Assembly: GCA_020091685.1 (NCBI GenBank)
Contig: CM034599.1
Coordinates: forward strand, 4,806,836-4,870,835
Direction of reading: 5' to 3'
Origin: Lutjanus erythropterus
Taxonomy: Eukaryota; Chordata; Actinopteri; Lutjaniformes; Lutjanidae
Length of the DNA: 64,000 nucleotides
A model generated the notes under the pieces. It made no database searches, was not told the origin of the DNA, and was given only the letters and a program-made list of their open reading frames with translations. Of this stretch, positions 35,815-47,740 are shown piece by piece; the first letter of the stretch is position 1, and the number at the start of each line of letters is the position of its first letter. Made by a program: the position numbers and the translations under genes.

Positions 35815-36929
35815 GGGGAGAATGGGGTAACATGAGCCACTTTTTGCATTTGTAAGTTATCTATGATTTTAGAACAATGATCCATTAAAAAAAGTGCCAC
35901 AACTTTGCCAGAACTTGTCCATGAAACATCAAAACTCTCATGAGCTTTTGTTAGTCTGGCATGATCTTTTCTGGGAACTTCTCCTTCGCTTGTTTTGTTG
36001 ACAAACCTCTTCAGTGTCATTCTGTCTATCTGGTGGTCGCCTGCTGCAGACTGAACGGACGTCCCCTCTGACACTTGCTCTGCTGCTCTCTTTAGATCCT
36101 CTATTTGTCTTTCTTTGTACTGCCTTGCCTTCTTGATCTTATCTGTAGAATATCAGACAATAATACCTAAATACACAAGTTACTCTGTACATATGTAGCC
36201 TATTTAAAGGGACAGTTCACTCCAAAATCAAAAATAAGTATCCTTCCTCTGGCCTGTAACGCCGCTCATCCATCTAGATGTGCAGAGTCTACTACTTTCT
36301 TTCTAATAGGAAGAAACTGCTCATAACAAGGCCCTTGAATTATCTTTTGTAACCGGGTCATAATTTTTAGAACAAGACACTGGTTTTGAATTTTTTTTTT
36401 TTTTTTGCTTGGAGCAACACAGGACTTGAAACATTTATTCTCATTTTATTGGAGAGAAGGCAGACACCTGTATGGCCAAGAGCTCCAAAGCTCGGCAACT
36501 CACACCAAAAAACCTAGATAGATAAATCGCAGTACATGGCAGGGTTTTTGATTTTGGAGCGAACTGTTCCTTTAAGGCTTTAGAGGTAGACTGAGCCAGG
36601 CATGTTTTACCTTATGACCTCCTTACACAGTGGCTCAGATCCACAATTATTCTATTTTTATTACCTTTTTTGTAGCTTACACTGACTTAAATTAACATGC
36701 ATTAATGTCTATAACTTAATTATTTTAATAAAGATATAAGCTGTTGGTGATTTGTTAATTTTTTATGTGGGGGATGGAGCCGGTTTGTTTTGTTCAGCGA
36801 CTGCCGGTGAACAGATTCTTTTGGCTCTGTAATTTTTTTAATATAACTTGATACACAGCATAGGCTGGTGATATTTCAGAGCCGTGGTCGGGGCCGTAGA
36901 TTCTTGGCTTGACTTACCCCGTTCTCCCC
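35815..36929. mobile_element. TIR-bounded DNA transposon with psq-type HTH reading frame
   Basis: The left end reads GGGGAGAATGGGGTAACATG and the right end, reverse complemented, GGGGAGAACGGGGTAAGTCA. Each is flanked by TA (35813-35814 and 36930-36931), the target duplication of Tc1/mariner/pogo-type elements. A minus-strand frame from about 36150 to 35815 includes KERQIEDLKRAAEQVSEG and RMTLKRFVNKTSEGE, the layout of a psq/CENP-B-like DNA-binding helix-turn-helix in pogo-type transposases. It has no DDE domain and reads out through the left terminal repeat. A TTAA-ended element is inserted at 36204-36575. Confidence 0.7.
36204..36575. mobile_element. TTAA-ended element nested in a larger transposon
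   Basis: The left end reads TTAAAGGGACAGTTCACTCC and the right end, reverse complemented, TTAAAGGAACAGTTCGCTCC. The 31-base terminal repeats differ at two positions, so this is one of the younger-looking copies. It interrupts the psq-type transposon. Confidence 0.85.
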
Positions 36930-37085
36930 TACAAGCCTCACATTTCTTCATTTCTTGTTAGCAGTTGTAGAAAGGTATTTCTGATTTTTCATTGTTGTGC
37001 GACATCACCAACCTGTCTGATCTATTTTTTACGTCACGGCTGTAACATTTCACCTCGTACACCGGCGTCAGCCTTGAACGTGCCC

Positions 37086-37832
37086 CTAGTGGTGACCCTT
37101 CTTCAGATGGCAGGTGCAGACTGGCTGACTGGAGCTGCTGCTGGGGCCGGAGCTCTGCTGCACCTCCTCCCTGAACTTGGGCTGCTCTTTGTGTCTGGGC
37201 TCCTCTCTCTGCTTCTCCACCTCCTCTGCCTCCCTGACCCTTCTGACCTCCTGGCGAGGGGACGACCTGACGTCTCTCCCCCTCTCTCCCACCAGGGCCT
37301 TGGAGGGCATGCGCAGGTTCTTGGGGGAGGCCATGCCCTGAGTCTGGACCCTCTTGACATGATCGACGGCGTATGGCCTGTCCTGCAGCTCGCCTGAATT
37401 CTTGCGCGCGCCCGTCTTATCGGCCGTGTACTTCCTGGGTGGGTTAGGAGGAGGTTTGTAGGCCTCCAGCTTGCGTTTATGACTCATGGCAGAAGCACAA
37501 CAGATGATGAAGACCATGACAATGAGAAGAGAGGTCACGACGATGATGATGAGCAGATTATCCTGCAGGAAATCCACAACACGGGTCAGGACGAAGTCCT
37601 TCAGGCGGATCATGGTGGTGGTGATGTTTTTGGTGAAGCTGGGAGGTCCAGTAGCTCCAGGAGCAGCGCTGACGTGAACGGGTGCTCGAGTGGTTGGAAA
37701 AATGAGCTCCAGCTCTGGTTCATCACCGCTGCCGTCCATGGACATGTTGAGGAGAGGAGTGGTGTGGCACACGCTGCACCACAGTGAGAGGAGGGTCACA
37801 CAGGTGACGACAGAAACCAAACAGGACGCCAT
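37086..37832 (-). CDS. tmem119: Transmembrane protein 119
   Basis: The coding region is a single exon of 248 residues, as in mammals. Residues 1-24 are a signal peptide. The short ectodomain is acidic with two N-glycosylation sequons (N29, N69). It ends VVDFLQDN before a membrane helix at 92-112. The cytosolic part starts with basic SHKRK and a proline/lysine KPPPNPPRKY motif, continues with charged, low-complexity sequence, and ends CTCHLKKGHH; mammalian TMEM119 has the same VDFF.., K/Y and cysteine-rich tail arrangement. An acceptor TTTCAG lies 10 bases before the ATG (37843-37848), so the 5'UTR is spliced. Known roles: microglial surface marker and promotion of osteoblast differentiation. 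Its place between iscu and coro1c supports the call. Confidence 0.88.
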   Translation of the reverse strand: MASCLVSVVTCVTLLSLWCSVCHTTPLLNMSMDGSGDEPELELIFPTTRAPVHVSAAPGATGPPSFTKNITTTMIRLKDFVLTRVVDFLQDNLLIIIVVTSLLIVMVFIICCASAMSHKRKLEAYKPPPNPPRKYTADKTGARKNSGELQDRPYAVDHVKRVQTQGMASPKNLRMPSKALVGERGRDVRSSPRQEVRRVREAEEVEKQREEPRHKEQPKFREEVQQSSGPSSSSSQPVCTCHLKKGHH

Positions 37833-39024
37833 CTTCTCTGTCCTGAAACAAAAAAAACAATGTCTTCTTTAATTTGGGATAGAAACAGGATGTATTTTCA
37901 AATCATATCTTTTAGAGATCCATTAAATCGCCTGTACTGATCTCCATCTTCTGTAGGTAATACACTGACCATTGATAAGTATCTCATACAACCAAGGGTA
38001 GGAGTAAATAATTACAAATACTCAGTAAAATGTACTTTTATTATGAATAGATCTGTACTTTTACTTGTACTTAAGTATTCATCACACCATGTAATCTACT
38101 TAGTTACTTTCAAAATTCTAATTTTGAATTAATATCCAAAACTTTCATCTGTATTTTTATAGCCAATAAAAACATCTGACTGCTAACAGGTTAATGAAAA
38201 CCAGGACATATGGATGAAAACCTAAACACTGCAGCAGCACAGGTTTGGAGTGTGGATGTTAGTGATTAATCGATTAATCGGCATCAAGAATTTAACCAAT
38301 TAAAACTAACTATGAATATTTAATAATTAGTCTAGAAGTGGCAGTAATCACACATCATTTGCACCATATTTGTCTGGCAGAGCCATTTGATGAATGAGGA
38401 AACTAAAACTTAAGATGAGGGGGAAAAAATTACAAAACAAAACAAAAAATTGAAAAAAATAAAAGTCAAAGAAAATGAGAAAAAAGTTTTTTGTTTTTTT
38501 TTTAAAGTGTTTTGTATCTTATACATTATTAATGATTAATCGATTGTTAGCATTTTCAGCTATCTGAAAAGAAGAATTTAGACTGAAGATTTGGAGACAC
38601 AAAAAGGTAAACTAATACTAATGCTGAGTAGTTTTTGAGACCAATACTTTGTACTTTTACTTAAATATTGTTCTACCACCAGTACTTTTGCTTGTAATTG
38701 AGTAATATTTTCGTAACGCAACGTTGCTTGTAACTGAGTTCAGGTTTTCAGTACTCTTTCCACCATTGCATACAACCCCATACCAAAAAATCAGAACTAT
38801 CCCTTTAAAATGTGTCACATAATGTATGTGAGTTAATGATTGTAAAAAGCAAATATCAGAGAAAAGTGTGATTTTCATCTTAGATTTTATTGCGACCTGT
38901 TAATGGGCCCCGAACCAGACGTACAGACACACGTTCTGTTTCCATCTGACATGTATCTCCAGCCTCCATCTTGACTCAGGTTCTTCTAGATTTTCGGTCC
39001 CTCCTCTTGTACCAGATCTATTTT

Positions 39025-39070
<46 letters not shown>
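39025..39070 (+). repeat. (AGC)15 trinucleotide repeat
   Basis: About 15 uninterrupted AGC units, with a shorter CAG run at about 39274-39292. Open frames across it (alanine or leucine runs) are products of the repeat. Confidence 0.95.
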
Positions 39071-39072
<2 letters not shown>

Positions 39073-39383
39073 GTAGCCATTACTTATTTGGGGTGGAGAC
39101 AGCGAGTTTGGCGCTGAAGGCCTTATAATTTGTAAAAGTAGAGGGAGGCCACCCATCCACCACACCAAAGTCAGGAGGAAGCTATATTCCAGAAAGGAGC
39201 ACAGAGGCGTGGGAGACCTGCGGCTGTGGCCTCTATATTTACACTGGGCAGCAGCTGCTGTACGCCAGCCACAGCAGCAGCAGCAGCAGCACAGACCTGA
39301 CAGAGATATTTCTGCTTCCAGGGAAACCTGCATTTATAAACTGACAGGATAAACTTCCCAACCAAATATTACTCTTCTTCCAT

Positions 39384-39386
<3 letters not shown>

Positions 39387-39418
<32 letters not shown>
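39387..39418 (+). repeat. (TC)16 microsatellite
   Basis: Uninterrupted 32-base TC run. Confidence 0.95.
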
Positions 39419-39421
<3 letters not shown>

Positions 39422-40201
39422 GGAACCTGCAGCCAGTGGTCCGGGGCTCAGTCTGATACCATTTATAACCTGTTAAAGTCTTGACACAGTGTGTAATTAC
39501 GCAGTGCTAAGCTGTAAAGACAAGCTTCTAATCAGCATCATGCTCTATGAACCTGCTCTGTACAGTGTGAACCCCCCCCCCCCCTCCCTGTGTGGTCGGA
39601 CATATACAGTACGGCACACACAGTAGAACCAGATGGGTTGGGTCTTCAGCCTTGGATGTACAGATATAGGACGGCTCTGCCCTCTGAATCCTTATAATTA
39701 CAGCCATAATTACATTTCCTGTATTTCACTGGAGGGTCCACATTACCTTCAACTGAAGGCCATCAGACACCACATATGCAATTAATGACATTTCATGACA
39801 TCTGAGTACTGAATGCCCCAAGATCTAGATTTTATTTCAGATCTTTCTATCTTTTTAAGTTCTCTGAATTTCTAAAAGTTCCCAGAATCTGTATGACAGT
39901 ATCAGATATATGCTTGTTCGGTACAGTGTCTATTATGAATTATTATGTTATGAATAATTAAAAACTCAAGACAGCTTGTTTCTATGGCTTCTTCTTTATG
40001 TCACACAGAAACTTCTCAGGTGTCTTGGTCTTCATTTATTGCAAATTTACCTAAAATTCAGTCGTACATAGTTTGTAGTTTTAGGAAGGTTGGATTCTCA
40101 ACCATAAAATCAAAATAAAGATTAAAAAAAAAGATTTGAACAGATAACACATCTGCAAAGATGGAGCCACTGGTACAGGTTAGACATCAGAAAGCATATT
40201 C

Positions 40202-40488
40202 TCTAAGACTGTAACTAATTAATATTTTTTCTTGATAAATCTGTTGATTATTTTCTTGATTAAGGTCTGAATGTCCTCAGATGTTTTATTTACCCCATAG
40301 ATGGTCATATTCCTGTCATAGAAGACTAAAAAATCCAGAAAATATTCACATTTAGGAAGCTGGGATCAGAGATTTTAGTTTGGTTTTTTTTCTTAAAAAA
40401 TTATTTTAGATGATTGCTGGATTATCATATCAGTTGGTGATTAATTTAATTGTAATTTAATAATTATCAGTTAATGGTTGCAGTGCTT
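40202..40488. mobile_element. hAT-like miniature element, diverged copy
   Basis: Ends CTAAGACTGTAACTAATTAA and TTAATGGTTGCAGTGCTT, with the internal phrase AAAATATTCACATTTAGGAA. It belongs to the abundant percomorph element family also found after iscu. Confidence 0.65.
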
Positions 40489-41660
40489 TTATTCTTATAT
40501 AAAACATTATGTCTACACTTTTACTAAAGTAAAAATAGCAATACAACAATGTAAGAATATCCAATTACAAGTTAAAGATTATAAATCCTAATTCAGTAAA
40601 ACTACAAAAGTATTAAAAGTAAAAGTATAAAAAAATGTACTTAAATGGTCAAAAGTAGAAGTATTTGTTTTGCAGAATTAAATTTATATACAGAGGTGAA
40701 CAAAGTACAGAAATCTACATACCTCTGGTCAGATATTACTCTGACACAAGTGAAAGTTGTTCAGTCATTTTTTTTTTTTTTACTTGAGTTTAATTACTGG
40801 ACTACTTGGTTGTGAAAATACATAAATATTTGAAAAAAATACATTTTCATATTAATGCCCCTGTGACCTTATAAGCAACAAGTACTTTTGTAGAAATGTG
40901 AAGTGAAGTTAAAAATACAATATTTGTCTTTCAAATTTAGTGGAGTTGAAGTCTAAAATACTCAAGTAAAGTACAGTACTACTAGTACTACATGTACTTT
41001 GTTACTGTCCACCTCCAAATTAAGTACAGGTGCAACATTTCACTTTGTAAATGTAATGAAGTGGAAGTGTTAAGTTGCATAAAATGTAACTAAATAGATT
41101 TACTCAAGTACTGCACTTCAGTACAGTTTATAGTCTTTCCATTTTGCGCTACCTAATACTTCTACTACATTACATTTTGGACATCAGTACTGTAGTTTTT
41201 ACTGCACTACATTTGTTAACAACATTAGTTACTTTGCAGAATCAGATTATTAATAAAAAAAAATCAACTAATTCAATAAATTATGAAGTTTTAAAATGGA
41301 TTAAAGTACCCAGCGGGATATAAAGTAGTTGAAATTAGCTCCACCTACCAGCTGCAATATTAGTAATGATTACACATTATATATAAATATATATATATAT
41401 ATGTTACTCTGAAATGAGACATTTTGCATAATTTGTTCTTTACCTTTTGGTGCTTCAAGCATATTTTCATGCTAATAATTTGACCTAAGTAAAAGGACTG
41501 GGTGTTCAGGAACTGTACATCCAGTTTTCTTAATGAATCTGTTGTATTGCTACTTTACTCAAGTAAACTATCGAGTACTTCTACTGTAAAATAGAAATAC
41601 TCAAGTGAAGTAGCCTACAAATGTCTTAAAATTTAACTTAAGTGCATTACTTGAGTTAAC
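40489..41660. repeat. AAGTACTT-rich dispersed repeat
   Basis: Repeated phrases such as TACTCAAGTAAAGTACA, TTACTCAAGTACTGCACTTC and GAGTACTTCTACTGTAAAATA recur over more than 1 kb. The same vocabulary appears at about 1898-2175, 25840-25935, 37990-38110 and 38620-38770. This is a widespread percomorph repeat of unclear mechanism; it is non-coding. Confidence 0.55.
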
Positions 41661-41809
41661 CTACTAAATAACAACATGAATCTTTTTTTTTTTTTAACCT
41701 TGAGTCAATAGGTTGATACACAAACTGCCCTGAAATAAATTCAATCTTTTATTTTTTTCTTTCTTGAGGTAACCCAGTTCAAATTCACAAGAAATATAAA
41801 TATACTTAC

Positions 41810-41960
41810 AGAGTATGTTATCCTGCGTTTGTCGTCTGAACAGCACAGCAGAGAGCAGGAGACAGAGAGGAGGGAAACCGAGGGGAGACGTTGATGAGAG
41901 AAAAAGTAAGAGTGAAAGAGGGTTTCCGAGCATCTGCCCGCCCTGCTCGGTTATACTGAC
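41810..41960 (-). promoter_or_regulatory. Probable tmem119 first (non-coding) exon
   Basis: The minus strand shows a GC-richer segment ending in a strong donor (CTCT/GTAAGTATA, GT at 41808-41809), with TATAACC near its 5' side at about 41950. It precedes tmem119 on the same strand, and the tmem119 coding exon has an acceptor just before its ATG. The join is inferred. Confidence 0.35.
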
Positions 41961-43019
41961 TGTTTTTTGTTTTTTTTAACCCAGCTCCAAAAAGTCCACG
42001 ATGATCCATCCCTCTATTTTCAGCCTCTCCTCCCTCTTTCTCAACCTCCAAGTCTTCATCCTCCTGCACCTTTTTTTTACTTTACTTTTTCCCCTGAATC
42101 ATAACCACATATAAGTGATAATGTACATGAAGTAATTTTATCAAGAGTGATTGATAAAGTGTGCCTTCTTCATCTCCTTAATGCTAAACTGTCTCTAGAT
42201 TATTACAGATCATTTTGTGTATAATTCACCACAACATGTGTTCATTTGTTCAGATTTGAGCTGATTAAAGTGATTTTTATGCTTTCAGACTGGCTGCAGA
42301 GATGTTGCAGTTGGTACATCAGTCCCATGTTTTAGAGAAATGGGTATTTCTGTACTTGGCGGCGGGGCGAGTCCCAAGACTGCTGTGCCTCCCACTGAGT
42401 CCTCTCTAATTAAGTCCCAGTTGATTACAGCCTGTCTCTGCAGGGCACACAGGACCAGCACAGAGAGAAAGCACCCCTTTCATCCCGAAACACATGTACA
42501 GAGCGAACATATAAACCTCACGGTCGTACAGAGACACTCATCTCTGGATACGTCTCTAAATACACAGGACGTCTATTTAAAGCTGCTCATGCCGTCTTTC
42601 TTATTTCATTTATTTTGACAGCTGGATGTTGATATTATAGCTGCTCAGTGTGAGAGTGTGGACAAGGTAGCAGTTTCTCCAGGTTCATGATGCAACAAAG
42701 AAAACCAGAGAAGGATTCTTCATAACGTTGCAGCACATGCACATTATCATAACTGCCATGAAAGCACACCAGATGACCTTGTATCTTACAATAGTTGTGT
42801 GTTTCTGGTTCACGCTTTGGCAGAGACTTGGCATCAAGTCTCACCAAGTACTGAAATAGTGTTTGGTTATTTTTGGTGGCTCAAACACAATGGACTAAAT
42901 GTAACAAGTCAACCAAGGCAAAACTAGAGGTCAGTCAGTTGAGTGCAGATCTCCACCATGCAACAAGATAAATACTCTTGACCAATTACTTTTGAATTGC
43001 ACATTTCTTCTCAGTGATT

Positions 43020-44040
43020 GTAATGGTTTGTAATTCTAGCAGGTGAGCTTTGTTTCAGCCGAGCAGGAGTCGGCAGTCTGTATAACTTGGGCCCTGTTTT
43101 GCCTTCAGAACTGCCTTAATTCCTTGTGGAATAGATTCAACAAGGTGCTGGAAACATGACTCATGGTCCATATTGACATGATAGCATCACACAGTTGCTG
43201 CAGATTTGTCGGCTGCACATCAGTATTGCAAATTTCCCGTTACACCACATCACATAGGTGCTCTATTGGATTGACTATGGAGGTCACTGGAGTGCAGTGA
43301 ACTCACTGTCATGTTCAAGAAACCAGTTTGAAATGATCTGAGCTTTGTGACATCAGAAGATGGGTACACTGTGGTCATAAAGGGAAGGACATGGTCAGCA
43401 ACAATACTCAGGTAGGCTTAAACAATGCTCAGTTAGTAGTAAGGAGCCCAATGTGTGCCAAAAAAATATCCCCCACTCCATTACACCACCGGCGGCCTGA
43501 ACTGTTGATACAAGGCAGGGTGGATCCATGCTTTCATGTTTAAACCAAATTCTGACCCGACCATCTGAATGTCACAAAAGAAATCGACTCATCAGACCAG
43601 GCAACGTTTTTACAATCTTCTTTGTGAATCATAGCCTCAGTTTCCTGTTCTTAGCTGACAGGAGTGTCACCCGGTGTGGTCCTCTGCTGCTGCAGCCCAT
43701 CTGCTTCAAGGTTCGACGTGTTGTACGTTCAGAGATGGTCTTCTGCACACCTTGGTTCACTGGATATTTTATCTTTTTCAGATCATTCTCTGTAAATCTC
43801 AGAGATGGCTGTGCATGAAAATCCCAGTAGATCAGCAGTTTCTGAAATACTCAGACCAGTCCATCTAGCATCAACAACCATGCCACGTTCAAAGTCACTT
43901 AAATCACCTTTCTTCCAAATTCTGATGCTCGGTTTAAACTTCAGCAGGTCGTCTTGACCATGTCTGCATGGCTAAATGCATCGAGTTGCTGCCATGTGAT
44001 TGGCTGATTAGGTATTTGTGTTAGTGAGCAGTTGAGAATA
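43020..44040 (-). pseudogene. Degenerate Tc1-like transposon
   Basis: The minus strand matches a common fish Tc1-type element across most of a transposase: traces of the N-terminal helix-turn-helix (43800-43950), the SERTTRRTL-like second helix region (43690-43740), LLSAKNRKL-like sequence (about 43650) and the DESI/F region of the first catalytic aspartate (about 43590). Frameshifts, deletions and stops break every frame. It is a different Tc1 subfamily from the relic at 30050-30411. Confidence 0.7.
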
Positions 44041-44295
44041 CCAATATTTATACTAAATAATACATGTTTAGTTTGCAGAACACTGATTGCAATTTGACCA
44101 TTAAAATGATGAGGCTGGCAATGAAACACAGAATACAAACTTTACAACTGAGACGTTTTTGATGAGTTTTTTTGTGTATCCTGAGCTTGATGTCACTTCT
44201 TCCTCTGCGCCACGGAGCTCCCTAGTTCTTAAAAAATATTAAACACACAGAAATGAGTCATACTGTTGAATAAAAACAAAAGTTGAAGGACAACA

Positions 44296-44994
44296 TGGCT
44301 ATTTTTCAACCTGGGTCCTATTTTCCTGTTTTTGATTCTAAGTGACTAATGGGGACAACAATTTTTGAACAAGTCCAGTATTGAGGGAGAGTGCTGCAGC
44401 CAACAGCCGTGAAACAGGCAGCAATGTAAGAGACCTTTTTCTTTAAGAGTAATATCCTTTTTCTTTAACCAGAAACAGTCGATTTATCACCCTCGCCAAA
44501 AAACCACCAGGCTCAGACAGAAATAAAATAATCTCTTACTCCACTGCATCAGATGTGAAAAAATATTCTGGCTTTACACCCAGTTTCTCTGACGTCTGAC
44601 CTCCCTCTCATTCCAGTATTTTCACATCTACGTCAATTAAAGGTTTATTTCAACCAAACCAGAGCTGGTGATCGTTGGAGCAGTAGAGAGACAAGCCAAG
44701 ATGTTTTTGGTGAGTTTTATTTTGTCTGTCGAGTGTTTTACAGTGATAAAATTGCTATTTCTGTAAATGGATTCTGGTAGCTTTGACGAGAGCAATAAAT
44801 TGTGTCCGTCTGGTTAAACAAAACAAATCTTAGTGAAAACGGTCTCTGGGATCCTTTCGATAATGTCAGACACTTAAAATAACAATCTGAGCCTGTCAGT
44901 GTAAAAACAAGCACTTTAGTGGACATACTTTGACATCAGCTTCACTTAATACTGGACCGATTTCAAAAATTATTGGTCCAGGTTAAAAAATACC
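44296..44994. mobile_element. Possible inverted-repeat element
   Basis: TGGCTATTTTTCAACCTGGG at the left pairs with AGGTATTTTTTAACCTGGAC (reverse complement of the right end). The interior has no coding frame. Borders are approximate. Confidence 0.45.
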
Positions 44995-45089
44995 TGTTAC
45001 GCTTTTAACAGTAATAACTACATACAAAAGTTCCACCAACAAATCAGGACAATCGCCCAATTCAAAACTGTACAACGAGCCCATTTTAA

Positions 45090-47740
45090 AAATTCTTTAT
45101 TAATTTTTCTTATAATCAATGTTTGATACTTGAAGCAAGAATAATGAACAAAAATGCTGAGCAGACCTCCACACGAGGTTTCATCCTGGTTCGTTTGCGT
45201 CTGATTCTCTCGCGCGATATTCATACGACCTCCAACATAACAGAGGCTCTGCTTTTCTCATGATGCATTTATGGCAAGGTGCAGGGAACACAGACAAGGG
45301 AAAACATTTAAAACCCACCTCCCATACAAATACCCTCTTCAGCACAACCACAAAAACAAACAAAAAAAAGAAATAAAAAAAAAAATTACAGAAAATATGG
45401 TCATGTTATTTACACAGCTTTCACTCATTTCTAGACCTTAATTACAAACATACATCTATCTTTCAAATGCTCGTCTCCAACCTACAGTGTCCCTTTGGAT
45501 CGCTATTCACTACCTCAAAACTTAGCTCTCGTGCCAACAACAGTGCTATGAAGAATCCTTAGAGTGGCAGTCTGATATACAAGATAGGGCAGTATAATTT
45601 TCTGTAGCACTCTTTAGATTTCTTGTTACTAATATTCTACGACTCGCTGTTCTGATTGCATCTTGAAGCCGCGGTGACTCGAAAAGGCGTTCAGCCGACA
45701 GCTTCTCGGTTTGACATCATTTTTTTTTAGGATGTTTTGAATACCCGTACCGAGGTGGAAAGTGTCAAAATGTCAGGGGCACGATGCTTCTAACAAACCC
45801 CACCCCCCCTTCCTAACCAGCGAGCAGCGCTGCTGCCTGGTGTCTTGTGGGATGGATTGGCAGTGGCGGGGGGGGCGGCGGGCTGACATACAGTACTTTA
45901 GGGAACAGGGTCCTTGGAACATAGCGTTAGCACCTCAAAGTGGTTTTTAAACGCGGGCACCTATCAACTCTACACAAATCTACTCACACAACAGTCCCCT
46001 ACAAACACTTCCGTGGTCACCTCTATGGCACTTTCAGGTCTTTACAGTGGTAACAAATATTGAAGGCAAACAACAGACTGAACCATTACCCGTCTCGGCT
46101 TCCCCCTGGGAAACATCTAAAAACATCAGGAAGAGCTTTTTTTTATTTTTTTTCCTTATCGGAGCCGTCCAACCAAACAGCTCAATGGTTCCTTGATTTC
46201 ATATTTATACTGAACAGGGGCATCTGAGAATTAAAAAACCAAGAAGTGGAAGTGCTAAGAGGGATATAAGCACAGCTGGAACAAGAAACAGGCTAAAATT
46301 AACAGTGAAGCAATAACCCAACTATTCAGTTCATCCAAGTTAGAGGCAGGTCTTGGATGTCCAACCCCCCCCCCCCCCAGCACACAGTAAGAAACAAAGC
46401 AGGAACATCCAGAGTGACCCAAAAGACCAAAGACATGAGGCACATATTCACACACAATCCAGGCCTTTGAGGTCTATCGTGAACAGCTTCTGTAGCAATC
46501 TCCAGTTTTAATCACCAGATGGTTTTAAACTAGTCAAGCACATGTGTGATTACTTGGTGTCGTATCTATTCCTGTTTTGTTTGTACGTAAAACACTGATG
46601 TGAGATTGTGCGTAACGCAAAGGAACAGCGTCAAAAAATAATCCCACAACGCTTGACTTGCACTAGTGGATATCTAACGCCGAGGTCGGTGACTGAACCT
46701 CTCACGAAAACAAAGCAGAGCCGAGGCTGAAAAATCCACAAAAGTTGGTGTCTTCATGGGCAGCAAGTAAATGTCACAATAACAACCAACCAGTGTAACC
46801 GAGTCACTACAGTAGAGTGATTACAGAAAGAGGAACTTTAGAGAGGGATTATTTTTTGCAGATGAGTGGAATGTGTTTGTCATTTTCTCCAATAAGCACG
46901 CCGTGCATGTTAATGAAGCATAATAGGGAGGAATGCATGTTTACGTGGACTAACTGTCCACAGTCAGAATGACAGGAAGCAGCAGGAATGAAGAAGAGAG
47001 CAGGTGTTGATTTGTGCAGCTTCAACACAGACAGCAAGACTTGTCATTTATGTCTGCGGGCCTTAGTTTTAGACTGTGGCAGCAAACAGAATTTATTTTC
47101 TCCTGATCACAAAGTTTGAGATGTCAATCTTCCTTGCATTTAAATTATTTTTATTTCATAGTTAATTACTGATGAGATTCTCCTCCTCCTTACATGATCA
47201 GTCTACTGCACTGAGCTTCCCTGTTTGCATTTTGATTCTTCCCACAAAGAGAAAGAAAAAAAGAAATACTGTTAAGGAGGTGTAAACAAAATGTCAAATT
47301 TGGCAACATTATAATTTTGGGGTACGTTACATCAAATACTGATACCTACTTAAAAAAATATTTGGGAATGCAATGAAAGTATTGACACTGGATTTTTCTT
47401 ATCGTATTTCTAAAATGCAAAGGAATATGTAAGACCTTTATTTTTATGCAAGTAGACAAAATAAAAAAAAAAAGACTGCCACACAATAAAAGGAAAAGAG
47501 TCCTTTGCCACCAAAAAGCAAGAGTATTTTCTGCTAAATTTGCCACACGTCCTTATTCCACCTGTGTTAAAGTGAGGGTCGGGGGCTGGCTAAGAAAAAG
47601 TTCATCTGGAATGTTGCTAGGGATCGTTGCTAGGCAGGCCTCAGACGAAACACTGTCATTGAGATAGGCAGTGACTGGTCCCGCCCTCCCCCCCCAGCCA
47701 ATGGAACGTCCTGAATTGTAGCGGGTCGGGTAAAGGGTCC
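45090..47740 (-). other. Probable coro1c 3'UTR
   Basis: From the coro1c stop codon leftwards there is no other gene. Minus-strand AATAAA motifs lie at 47092-47097 and 45096-45101, so the 3'UTR is either ~0.65 or ~2.6 kb, or both are used. The segment includes C-rich runs (45804-45811 and 46366-46378). Confidence 0.5.

Larger units (their letters stand above)
37843..41809 (-). other. Probable tmem119 5'UTR intron
   Basis: If the donor at 41809 joins the acceptor at 37843, this 4-kb stretch is one intron. It holds worn repeats: AAGTACTT-rich sequence at about 37990-38110, 38620-38770 and 40490-41660, a hAT-like copy at 40202-40488, (AGC)15, (TC)16, a C run at 39571-39584 and a short AT run at 41385-41402. 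No other gene seen. Confidence 0.4.

Noticed and set aside
37083-37096. CTCF-like CCACTAGGGGCAC at the tmem119 stop
   Set aside because: One G short of the consensus core and overlaps coding sequence.
36909-37397. 162-codon plus-strand frame, leucine-rich
   Set aside because: Antisense of tmem119; it has no family similarity and overlaps a well supported gene.
38986-39333. Alanine/cysteine-run minus-strand frame
   Set aside because: Produced by the (AGC)n repeats.
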